Source: Thermoactinomycetaceae bacterium (GTDB taxonomy: Bacteria; Bacillota; Bacilli; Thermoactinomycetales; Thermoactinomycetaceae). Taken from it: a DNA stretch of 64,000 nt. The number at the start of each line of letters is the position of its first letter. The first letter of the stretch is position 1. The stretch is taken from NCBI GenBank assembly GCA_025449975.1, contig JANWIG010000047.1, positions 22,083 to 86,082 of the forward strand. Direction: 5' to 3'. This document shows positions 27,518 through 36,446 of this stretch, piece after piece. A program made the translations under genes and the position numbers. Under the pieces are notes generated by a model, which did no database searches, was not told the DNA's origin, and was given only the letters and a program-made list of their open reading frames with translations.

Positions 27518-29734
27518 TTAGGAAGAACAACTGACACATTCTTCTACTTCAAGCGATTGATTCCTTACGTAGTAGATTGTTTTTATCCCTGATTCCCAAG
27601 ATTTTATATATAAATGCAAAAATTCAGGGGCGCTCGTCTCTGGTGTGATATAGAGATTCATCGATTGCGACTGATCGATATGCCGTTGCCGCTTGGCTGC
27701 CGCTTCAATGCTCCATTTTTGATCGATACGATGCGCTTCTTTGTAATACCAGGTTGTCTTCGCTGTCAGGTTGGGGGCTGTCTGGGGAATAATCGCCCCT
27801 CTTTTCTCTTCGACAAAAAATTTCGCATAAACAGGGTCGATCCCCGCGGTTGAACCGGCGATCAATGAAGTCGAGCCCGTAGGAGCGACAGCCAATACCC
27901 AAGCATTGCGCATTCCGTATTTTTTAACTTCTTCACGCAGCTTTTGCCAACGCTCGCTTGTATAGCCACGCCGCTCAAAATATTCACCTGTTTCCCACTC
28001 GCTTCCGGAGAATAAGGGATAAGCCCCTTTCTCTTTGGCAATCTGCATCGAAGAACGAATCGCATGATAAGCCAACTCTTCAAAGAGCCGATCTGCTTCT
28101 TCCACATGCTCGGGCGATTCCCAGGCGATCTGATGCTCAGCGAGGTATTGATGATAGCCGCTGGTGCCCAGTCCCACTGCGCGATAGCGTTTATTGGTAT
28201 ATTCCGCCTGTTTGACTGGATAGATATTGAGATCGATCACATTGTCCAACATCCGCATCTGAATCGGAATAATCCGCGCGAGATCATCATAACTCCGAAC
28301 TCGTCCCAAATTGATCGATGACAAATTACAGACGACAAAATCACCTGGCTTCGTTTTGGTGATGATGACACCATCTTCCAGCTCTTCGCTAATCAGTTCG
28401 GTCGCCGACATATTTTGGCAAATTTCTGTACAAAGGTTGGACGAATAGATCATCCCTAGATGTTTATTGGGATTCGCCCGATTGACTGTATCGCGGAAGA
28501 AGATAAACGGCGTTCCTGTCTCAAAAGCGCTAATCATGATTCGCTTCATGATCTCAATGGCGGGAATCTCCACTTTTGTCAGCTCCGGATGGGCTACACA
28601 CGCTTGGTAACGTTTCTCAAACTCTTCCCCATAGGAATCTTCGATGGAGAAGCCCATCACTTCCCGCACTTCATGTGGATCAAACAAATACCAAGTCTCG
28701 CGCGCTTTCACTTTTTCCATAAAAAGATCCGGGATACAGACCCCAGGAAAGATATCATGCGCTTTTAAGCGATCATCTCCATTGTTGGTTCGCAGATTGA
28801 GAAAATCCAAAATATCGGCATGCCACACATCGAGATAGATGGCAAAAGCTCCTTGTCTAACCCCCAACTGATCGACAGCGACTGCGGTGTTGTTGTAGTT
28901 GCGAATCCACGGAATCACCCCGCCCGAAGCTCCTTTATGCCCACGGATTTTCGAGCCTTTGGAACGCACTTTTCCTAAATAAATCCCAACACCCCCGCCA
29001 AACTTGGAGACTTGGGCGGTCGCTGCATTGGTCTGATAAATTGACCAGAGCGAATCATCGACGGTATCGATAAAACAAGACGAAAGCTGAGGAAGCGGTT
29101 TCCCAGCATTGGCTAAGGTGGGAGTAGCCACGGTCATTTCCAATTTGGAGAGGACATCATAAAACTTTTTCGCCCAGCCAACGCGATCTTGCTCATTGAG
29201 CGCCAAATGCATCGCAATAATCATAAAACGCTCTTGAGGCAGCTCCATGACTTGTTGATCAAAATCTCGAACGAGATAGCGATCGGATAAAACTTTTAGC
29301 CCAATATAGTTAAACAGCTTGTCCCGGTCGGGTTGAATCACTTTGGATAATTCAATTATTTCATCCAGCTGATAAGATTCCAAAAGATAGGCTCCGTACA
29401 ATCCCTGTTTGGTTAACGTATGTATTAACTGAGCAAAATCACCATATTTTTGCGCCGCATCATAGCCGCGATTTTTCGCCGCTTCTTGGTATAACACATC
29501 GGCATGCAAACGAGCAGCGACAAACTGCCACTCGGGCTCTTCGATACTTGTTTTTTCCACTGTCACTTGAATAATGGTCTGGAGAATCTCTTGTGGAGTG
29601 AGGTTATCCCGTAGCTGATAAGCAATCTCTTCTATCCATTGTTCTTGATCCAACTTAGGATAATCTCTGCAGATCTCATCCATCAGTCGCTGGTAGGGAC
29701 CGAGTAATGAGATTTGATCTGATACATCCAACAT
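27518..29734 (-). CDS. nrdA: Ribonucleoside-diphosphate reductase subunit alpha
   Basis: LSSCFIDTVDDSLWSIYQTNAATAQVSKFGGGVGI; NLCTEI; APTGSTSLIAGSTAGIDP; C-terminal ECVSCSS. Confidence 0.95.
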   Translation of the reverse strand: MLDVSDQISLLGPYQRLMDEICRDYPKLDQEQWIEEIAYQLRDNLTPQEILQTIIQVTVEKTSIEEPEWQFVAARLHADVLYQEAAKNRGYDAAQKYGDFAQLIHTLTKQGLYGAYLLESYQLDEIIELSKVIQPDRDKLFNYIGLKVLSDRYLVRDFDQQVMELPQERFMIIAMHLALNEQDRVGWAKKFYDVLSKLEMTVATPTLANAGKPLPQLSSCFIDTVDDSLWSIYQTNAATAQVSKFGGGVGIYLGKVRSKGSKIRGHKGASGGVIPWIRNYNNTAVAVDQLGVRQGAFAIYLDVWHADILDFLNLRTNNGDDRLKAHDIFPGVCIPDLFMEKVKARETWYLFDPHEVREVMGFSIEDSYGEEFEKRYQACVAHPELTKVEIPAIEIMKRIMISAFETGTPFIFFRDTVNRANPNKHLGMIYSSNLCTEICQNMSATELISEELEDGVIITKTKPGDFVVCNLSSINLGRVRSYDDLARIIPIQMRMLDNVIDLNIYPVKQAEYTNKRYRAVGLGTSGYHQYLAEHQIAWESPEHVEEADRLFEELAYHAIRSSMQIAKEKGAYPLFSGSEWETGEYFERRGYTSERWQKLREEVKKYGMRNAWVLAVAPTGSTSLIAGSTAGIDPVYAKFFVEEKRGAIIPQTAPNLTAKTTWYYKEAHRIDQKWSIEAAAKRQRHIDQSQSMNLYITPETSAPEFLHLYIKSWESGIKTIYYVRNQSLEVEECVSCSS

Positions 29735-29750
29735 CCTATCACGTCCGTTC

Positions 29751-29800
29751 TTCTATATATAGTTGCCATTTGAGTATAACTAATACAATATATAGTATGC
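29751..29800. promoter_or_regulatory. Candidate paired NrdR boxes upstream of nrdA
   Basis: TTCTATATATAGTTG and TACAATATATAGTATGC, about 33 bp apart, resembling ACAcwATATAtwGTGT. Confidence 0.4.
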
Positions 29801-29916
29801 AAAGCCATAAATTAGTGAAATAAAGAACTTGAGCAAAATAAAAATCGAATTAATTTCGTTTTTTGTTTTCCTTTCTTTTGATAGCTTCCTTTTTCATATT
29901 TGACGGATACAAAGAC

Positions 29917-29980
29917 ATATTTATAGAAGAGAAGAGAGGAGAAACTATTAGATTCCTCCACTCTTCTCTTCTATAAATAT
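29917..29980. repeat. Long inverted repeat (25-bp arms, 1 mismatch)
   Basis: ATATTTATAGAAGAGAAGAGAGGAG ... CTCCACTCTTCTCTTCTATAAATAT. Confidence 0.85.
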
Positions 29981-30017
29981 ACCTTTTTATTATCCAAGAA
30001 AAAGATCTGGTCTTTTC

Positions 30018-31238
30018 CTAGGTATTATAAATATCTTTCCGATGAAAGGTATACAAGGCAATCGCCAAGGTGATTCCCATCCATAGCGTTAACGTGAGCA
30101 CCCCATCGGTGAGCGAAAGATTGCTTTGAAGCTCCCTTGCCAAGTTCCCCTTCCAATTGTCCACAAGATGAAAGTGAACAGAAAAGAGCCAACTAAAAAA
30201 CTTTCCACCATTTACAATTTCCAGCACCGCGGAACCGACCACCACAATGACCAGCGAGCAAAGAGTACTGATCATCGATGAATGAAAGAGAACAGAAAAC
30301 ATAAAAGCAATCGTTGCCACCGTCAACATCGGATAAATCAGTAGCAGGCTTCCCCACACCGCTAGCTCCCACGCTTCAATCAGGCGAGCAGCGGAATAAT
30401 GTGCAATGGGAACGATTTCACTTCCATTGTTTCCCTCCGATGTGTATTCTTCAAATGTATAGGAAACTCCCACATAGACCGGATCATTGGTCCCTCCTAT
30501 CCCATAAATCAAGAGATTGACCAACCAAAGAAGAGCAGAAGTACTAATGACAAGCACAACGGTCGCTGTTAAACTGACCAACCATTTCCCCAATAATATC
30601 TTGATCCGTGAAGCCGGACGGACAAGCAACAGCTTAATGGTTCCGCTAGTCATTTCACCTGAAACCTGATCAGCGGCAATCACAATCACCAGCATCGGTA
30701 AAAAAATTTTCGACAAAAGTCCCAAAGTGGTCTCAATTTGCCGATAAGCAGATGTTTCCCAATCAGCTAATGGTCTTTCCGCCTGTGCGAGCTGATACTC
30801 TAACTTCTTGATTTCAGCTTTTGCTTCTTCCTTGAAGCCAGAAAAGGATTCAGGTGCTTCTAACTCTTTCTTCCGTTCCGTTATTCTTTCTTGAAGCACT
30901 TTTTTCCAATCGCGGATAAACGCTTCATTTACTTTTACTTCTTCTTGTAATGCCTGGATACTGTTTTGCACGGCTAGAATCTCTGCTTGAATCTCTTCCT
31001 TGTTACGCGTTCCAGCTTGCAAGTCTTTTTGTAACTCTTGGAGATGTTTCTGTTCCATTTGAATAGACTGTTTTCTTCCTTCGATCGAATAAGTCTCCAT
31101 TGCATTGATATGTCCATAGTATTGTATGGCAGAAAAAGCGATGACCAACAGCGCCCCGACGCCTAAAGCAATCCAGAACCGAAAACGATGGGTCAGTTTC
31201 ATCCACTCATTGGCAAAGATCAGCCCCAATTCACGCAC
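30018..31238 (-). CDS. ABC-2 type transporter permease
   Basis: N-terminal TM, long coiled-coil extracytoplasmic region, then multiple TM; ADQVSGEMTSGTIKLLLVRPASRIKILLGKW. Confidence 0.88.
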   Translation of the reverse strand: MRELGLIFANEWMKLTHRFRFWIALGVGALLVIAFSAIQYYGHINAMETYSIEGRKQSIQMEQKHLQELQKDLQAGTRNKEEIQAEILAVQNSIQALQEEVKVNEAFIRDWKKVLQERITERKKELEAPESFSGFKEEAKAEIKKLEYQLAQAERPLADWETSAYRQIETTLGLLSKIFLPMLVIVIAADQVSGEMTSGTIKLLLVRPASRIKILLGKWLVSLTATVVLVISTSALLWLVNLLIYGIGGTNDPVYVGVSYTFEEYTSEGNNGSEIVPIAHYSAARLIEAWELAVWGSLLLIYPMLTVATIAFMFSVLFHSSMISTLCSLVIVVVGSAVLEIVNGGKFFSWLFSVHFHLVDNWKGNLARELQSNLSLTDGVLTLTLWMGITLAIALYTFHRKDIYNT

Positions 31239-32169
31239 CCATTTGCCCCCCTCTTAGCCGATCTGCTTTATCGATCAGTTCGAGGAATTGATCTTCTAAT
31301 GAGGTCTTGAGCGGTTCAACCGCATAGATATCAATGTGATGGGCGACCAAAAAACGGACCAACTGCGGAATATACTTCTCTTTTTCCAATTGAATCACTA
31401 AACTCTCTTCAGTGATCCGTTTGATCCGTATGCGTTCACGGCGCAATATCCTCGCCACACGTCTGGGATCTGTCACACGTAACAAGATGCTTTGCTGCTC
31501 GGTTGCTTTTAACAGAGCATCCATGGGCTGTTCTGTAACCATTCTCCCCTGTTGAATAATTCCAATGCGATCACAGAGCTGCTCGACCTCAATTAACATA
31601 TGGCTGGAGATAAACACCGCCATCCCCGACTGGGCGAGCTCCCGCATTAAGTCACGAAATTCGCGAATCCCTGCGGGATCTAAGCCATTGGTCGGTTCAT
31701 CTAAAACAAGTAGTTTTGGTTTATTTAAGAGGGCTTGTGCTAAACCCAATCGTTGCCTCATTCCCAATGAATACGTTTTGACTTTGTCTTCCACCCGTCT
31801 CCCCAACTTGACAATTTCTGTTACTTCTTTGATGCGTTGATCAATCTGTTTGATCCCCGCGAGCCGAGCGTAATGCAGGAGATTTTACTTTCCCGTTAAA
31901 TACGAGTAAGTTTCTGGATTTTCAACAATGCATCCTACCTGAGCCAATGCCTCCGAACGATGCGCAATAATATCATGGCCACAGATTCGTATCGTCCCAG
32001 AAGTAGGACGAATCAAGCCCACAATCATCCGGATGGTCGTCGTTTTTCCAGCACCGTTGGGTCCGAGAAAACCATAGACTTCTCCTTTGTTTACACTCAT
32101 CTGCATTTGACTGATGACCGTTTTTTTACCAATTTTCTTCGAGACATTTTCTAAATAAAGAACAGACAC
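31231..32169 (-). pseudogene. ABC transporter ATP-binding protein interrupted by an in-frame TAA at 31885-31887
   Basis: N-part ...GPNGAGKTTTIRMIVGLIRPTSG...NPETYSYLTGK* continues in the same frame as NLLHYARLAGIKQIDQRIKEVTEIVKLGRRVEDKVKTYSLGMRQRLGLAQALLNKPKLLVLDEPTNGLDP. Confidence 0.85.
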
Positions 32170-32316
32170 TACTTTACCCCCTTTGTTAAAATTATTACAT
32201 TCTGAGTCGGCACTTTTAAGATAGATTATTACATTTCAAATAAATTTCATTTTCGATACTTATTAAATCTCTTTTTTCTCTATATAGCGTTACCAGCCTC
32301 TTTCTGCAGAAAACGA

Positions 32317-32350
32317 AACGAGACTAACTTATCCATTGTTAGTCTCGCTT
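32317..32350. terminator. Intrinsic terminator-like hairpin
   Basis: CGAGACTAACTTATCCATTGTTAGTCTCGCTTTATTT. Confidence 0.65.
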
Positions 32351-32368
32351 TATTTCACTACGATTTAT

Positions 32369-33313
32369 TTACTTAAAACCCCACTCATGCGTAGCACTTC
32401 CTTCAAGGTAACGCTCGCAGTCCAAAGCCGCCATACAACCGCTACCAGCAGCTGTAATCGCTTGACGATATGTTTTATCCTGAACATCTCCGCAAGCAAA
32501 AACACCTGGAACACTCGTCCGTGTAGAGCCAGGAACTACCCGAATATAACCGAGTTCATCTGTTTCTACTTGTCCTTCGAGGAAATCCGTATTTGGTTTA
32601 TGACCGATCGCTACAAAGACGCCATCGGCTTCGATCACTTCTTCTTCACCGGTTTGGTTGTTGCGAACCTTTAATCCTTTCACACCTTGACCCTCACGAA
32701 TCACTTCAAGCGGTGTATAGTCAAGCGCCCAAGTGATTTTTTCATTTGCCCGCGCTCTCTCTTGCATAATTTTAGAGGCTCGCAGTTGATCACGACGATG
32801 AACCACTTTTACTTCGGAAGCAAAGCGTGTCAAGAAGTTTGCTTCTTCCATCGCAGAATCTCCGCCCCCAACGACCAATAGCTTTTTCCCACGGAAGAAG
32901 AAGCCATCGCATGTCGCGCAGGTACTTACGCCCAGACCGATGCTCTCCTTCTCTCCAGGAATCCCCAACAATTTGGCAGAGGCTCCCGTGGAGATAATCA
33001 AGGTTTCGGTTTCGACTACCTCATTGTCACCGATAAACAGTTTAAAGGGCCGACTAGATAAATCGACTTTGCTTACCCAACCGCGTTGAAATTTGGCTCC
33101 AAAACGTTCCGCCTGCTGTCTCATTTTATCCATCAATTCAGGGCCCATCACACCCTCGGGAAAACCAGGAAAATTTTCAACTTCTGTAGTTGTGGTTAAC
33201 TGTCCACCTGGCTGAGCCCCTTCGATGACCAATGGTTCCATGTTGGCTCGTGCTAAGTAGATGGCGGCGGTCAATCCGGAAGGTCCAGTCCCCAAAACAA
33301 CTACTTTATTCAT
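32369..33313 (-). CDS. trxB: Thioredoxin-disulfide reductase
   Basis: MNKVVVLGTGPSGLTAAIYLARANMEPLVIEG; CATCDGFFF redox motif; start at 33313 supported by GGGGG RBS. Confidence 0.95.
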   Translation of the reverse strand: MNKVVVLGTGPSGLTAAIYLARANMEPLVIEGAQPGGQLTTTTEVENFPGFPEGVMGPELMDKMRQQAERFGAKFQRGWVSKVDLSSRPFKLFIGDNEVVETETLIISTGASAKLLGIPGEKESIGLGVSTCATCDGFFFRGKKLLVVGGGDSAMEEANFLTRFASEVKVVHRRDQLRASKIMQERARANEKITWALDYTPLEVIREGQGVKGLKVRNNQTGEEEVIEADGVFVAIGHKPNTDFLEGQVETDELGYIRVVPGSTRTSVPGVFACGDVQDKTYRQAITAAGSGCMAALDCERYLEGSATHEWGFK

Positions 33314-33333
33314 CACATAACCCCCTGTCTCTA

Positions 33334-33480
33334 TTTGACACTCCTCACGGCTTTCGCTGTGGGATTCTCTGGTCGTTAGCGTCCGCAGTCCGTTTCCGTT
33401 TTGGCGGGCGCCCAAGTTCAGGGCTGCGTCGTCAGCCCATCCCATGCAGTTAAAATGTACCCACATGGGCGGAAAACCTG
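33334..33480 (-). mobile_element. IS200/IS605-type right-end remnant (hairpin end, TnpB-less)
   Basis: Minus strand ...ACCAGAGAATCCCACAGCGAAAGCCGTGAGGAGTGTCAA resembles IS605-family RE hairpins of the GAATCCC...GGAGTGTCAA type; no intact ORF. Confidence 0.55.
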
Positions 33481-33936
33481 CTACCAGCGTTCTCGCTGCT
33501 TTTACTTACTCTTATCGTTTTCTAAGATATACTTAGGAACACATCTGCGAAAAGCAGGATGAGCACCGCTCATACGTTCGATTGTCCAGAAAATGATTGC
33601 TCTAAGCAATCCCCAAAAGGGATTACCGAGCAACGCCGCCTTTCATCCCACGATTCAAACCGTAGGCTTTCAGACTACATTTTCTGTAATATTTAGTCTA
33701 GTGAGAACACCATACATGTTAAAGATCATGGCTTTAACAGATACTTCTTCTTTTATTATATATATTTTTTTCATTTCGCCAACTTTTTATAACTTATTGG
33801 TTCAAAACAGGTCGATCCTGCGATCGCTTGGACAGAGTCGTTCAAAACAATCCCCAGAAAAGAAAGAGGATGACCGAACAATACTCCCTTTCATGTAGGT
33901 CAGGGGGATTTGCGAAGCCATCTCTTTGCTTAGTCT

Positions 33937-34452
33937 TTATTCATCTGGTTTCATTTTTAGGATCTTTTCACTTTCACTTTGACGCCGGCTAAGAAAACGC
34001 AATTTTTTGCGAGTTGGCGCTGTCTCATATAGATGTTTCTCTTCATCTGTCTCAGGAACAATTTTCGGAACACGGACAGCTTTACCATTTTCATCAATCG
34101 CCACAAACGTTAAAAAAGAAGTAGTCGTCAATGTCTTTTCATGTGATGAAAGATTTTCTGAAGTGACTCGGACAAATACTTCCATCGATGTATTTCCTGT
34201 CCATGTGACAAACGCCTCTAAGGTTAAAATATCTCCGAGGCGTGCCGGATTGTAAAAATGGACGGAATCGATCGATGCCGTCACCACCAATTGCTGTGAA
34301 TGCCTCATTGCAGAAATGGCCCCTACCTCATCAATTAGCGCGAGCACGCGACCACCAAAAATGGTGCCATGCATGTTGGTATCAGGCGGTTGTACCAATA
34401 TACTCTTTATGGTGCGCGATTCGGAAACTGTCTTCACACTTGCCACCGTCAC
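33937..34452 (-). CDS. Acyl-CoA thioesterase (hotdog fold)
   Basis: QPPDTNMHGTIFGGRVLALIDEVGAISAMRHS; VTASIDSVHFYNPARLGDIL. True start may be GTG at 34437. Confidence 0.9.
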   Translation of the reverse strand: MTVASVKTVSESRTIKSILVQPPDTNMHGTIFGGRVLALIDEVGAISAMRHSQQLVVTASIDSVHFYNPARLGDILTLEAFVTWTGNTSMEVFVRVTSENLSSHEKTLTTTSFLTFVAIDENGKAVRVPKIVPETDEEKHLYETAPTRKKLRFLSRRQSESEKILKMKPDE

Positions 34453-34590
34453 GAAAAACAGATCAAACTAGCTAAGAGCCTCCGTTTTATGGCTCCTCCT
34501 TAGCTTCACGTTTTTCGATAACGGCTTCCCTCCTTATTCATGTGATACTTACGAGAAACATTTCTTTGCAACTTCTACCTAAGAAATCAA
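34442..34590 (-). mobile_element. Short hairpin derivative of a TnpB element (copy A)
   Basis: TnpB-like fragment KLQRNVSRKYHMNKEGSRYRKT* followed after about 50 nt by GTTTTTCGTGACGG, which pairs with CCGTTATCGAAAAAC. Confidence 0.6.
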
Positions 34591-34767
34591 CGATCAAACC
34601 AGCTTAAAACGATCGGTCTACTCTTTCTTCGTCTTTGCTTCCATCCATCGGTCATGGTTGGGATCTCCAAGCAAGATTAGTACCGCCCATAAGTTCAATT
34701 ATATAGAAAATTGTTGCTCGAAGCATCCTTTCTTGTGAATCCTGAATCGCGCGATCTTTCCTTTTTC

Positions 34768-35673
34768 TTATAAACCAATCCTTTTTTGTTGTTGCGCTAA
34801 ATACAAAGCTCCTTTCGTAACAGAACCTTTCGGTATCACTATTTTTACCTGTGGAATGGTAGACTTGACTCGATGGATAAATGCCGTTCGTACCTGTTCC
34901 ACCTGTGCCAACACACTTCCGCTCATCGCCAATGTAATCGATTTCGGAAAACCGAGCTTTCGCCAGCAACGAAGCGTCGTTTTCCCCAATTCTTCACCCG
35001 CTCGGTGCAAGAGTTGAATCGCATGTTGTTCGCCCTCATTCGCCATCTCCACAATCACCGGAACCAAGGAGGCGATTTCCCCTTTATTGGAAGAATAGAC
35101 TGGGGATATCAAATGGCGCCGCTTGGAAACACCCAGAAAGTCGATCAACTTTTGACTAAATAAACTAACCGGTTGTCCTGTTTCCTCTTCACCGATCGCT
35201 TTTCGGATCGCTTGGATGGCAATCCAATAGCCGCTTCCCTCATCTCCCAACAGGTGTCCCCAACCTCCTGTAAAGATGCGCTTTCCTTGAAGCGTTCCTA
35301 AACAGACTGAGCCGGTACCCGAAATAGTTAATATTCCGTCTTTTCCTTTTAAAGCTGCCGTATGAGCCAACTGGACATCACTGATGATATGAAAAGGCGC
35401 TGGCAAAATCGGGCGCAAGGAGATTTCCATCGCTTGACGGCTGGTCATGCTTTCCAATCCGGCAATTCCGAGATATATCGCTAGGCATTTTTTGCGCTCT
35501 ACTCTTTCCAAACATAGTTGAACAGCCGCCCAAAGATGCCGGATGCTTTTCGCTATATCGACAGCCAAATTCGCAAAGCCGCTACTTCCTCGTGCAAGCT
35601 CATTTCCTTCCAGATCATAAGCGATTGCCTCCGTTTTTGTTCCTCCACCATCTACACCGATCACAAAAGTCAT
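34768..35673 (-). CDS. BadF/BadG/N-acetylglucosamine kinase family ATPase
   Basis: VIGVDGGGTKTEAIAYDLEGNELARGSSGFANL; LTISGTGSVCLG; GGWGHLLGDEGSGYWIA. Confidence 0.9.
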   Translation of the reverse strand: MTFVIGVDGGGTKTEAIAYDLEGNELARGSSGFANLAVDIAKSIRHLWAAVQLCLERVERKKCLAIYLGIAGLESMTSRQAMEISLRPILPAPFHIISDVQLAHTAALKGKDGILTISGTGSVCLGTLQGKRIFTGGWGHLLGDEGSGYWIAIQAIRKAIGEEETGQPVSLFSQKLIDFLGVSKRRHLISPVYSSNKGEIASLVPVIVEMANEGEQHAIQLLHRAGEELGKTTLRCWRKLGFPKSITLAMSGSVLAQVEQVRTAFIHRVKSTIPQVKIVIPKGSVTKGALYLAQQQKRIGL

Positions 35674-36053
35674 TTTGTCCCTCCATCATGCAAATGTTTC
35701 ATGAAACGAATCAACCGCTTAACCAGTTTCTTTTCGGTTATCGCCGCCATCAGATGATCTTACGCATGAATCCATACATTGAAATACAGATTATTCCATC
35801 CGTGCATACTCTTATCTTAAACGATCGCTCAATATTTGTCTATATATTCCTATTAAAAATAATTTTCCCATTTCCATTATGCCGCTTCCAGATAGAGCAA
35901 AAGAATCATTGAATATTCGGAAATAGAGAAGGAGAATCAACGGACCCAAGAAATAATCCTTCTTCCCTGTTAGAAGGTAGAAAGGGATCGAAGCACACCA
36001 AATATCTTAGCACACGGTATGCTTCGATCTTTATAGATCTATATCATTGAAAG

Positions 36054-36326
36054 TTATTTTACAGAGATGGAACCTTTTTCTTTTGAACGGATGGAAGCCA
36101 TTTTCCAATGATCCATACAGACACGAATTCCTGACATTCCTTCTTTGCGCGCTTGTCTAAAGTGTTCTTTTGCTTCATCAGGAATGATCGGTTGTTTCTT
36201 CGCCTTTTCTCCTAAATCAAATATGAAATCGATCAGTTTATGAGCATGTTGACGCATCAAATTCCCCTCCTTATTCATTTTCTCTCTCACTTTGCCCAAA
36301 AACGATTTGTCAGCGTGGGTCGACAA
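36054..36326 (-). CDS. Hypothetical protein
   Basis: 90 aa ORF; the internal start MRQHAHKLIDFIFDLGEKAKKQ has a GGAGGGGAA RBS. Confidence 0.45.
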   Translation of the reverse strand: MSTHADKSFLGKVREKMNKEGNLMRQHAHKLIDFIFDLGEKAKKQPIIPDEAKEHFRQARKEGMSGIRVCMDHWKMASIRSKEKGSISVK

Positions 36327-36446
36327 TACGCGCTTCTATAATAGGTCTACCCATTCAAATCCGAGGTGAAAACACTTTTTGCCAATCTCCACCTATTTAA
36401 AAATAAAAAAGAAGCCTAGTCTACTACTAGAACTTCTTTTATTGAA

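Noticed and set aside
31807-31887. TAA in the ABC ATPase as programmed recoding
   Set aside because: No slippery sequence or readthrough context seen; a nonsense mutation or error is simpler.
33314-33466. N-terminal extension of the trxB ORF (MWVHFNCMGWADDAALNLGARQNG...)
   Set aside because: Reads through an IS605-like end; the canonical TrxB N-terminus starts at 33313 with an RBS.
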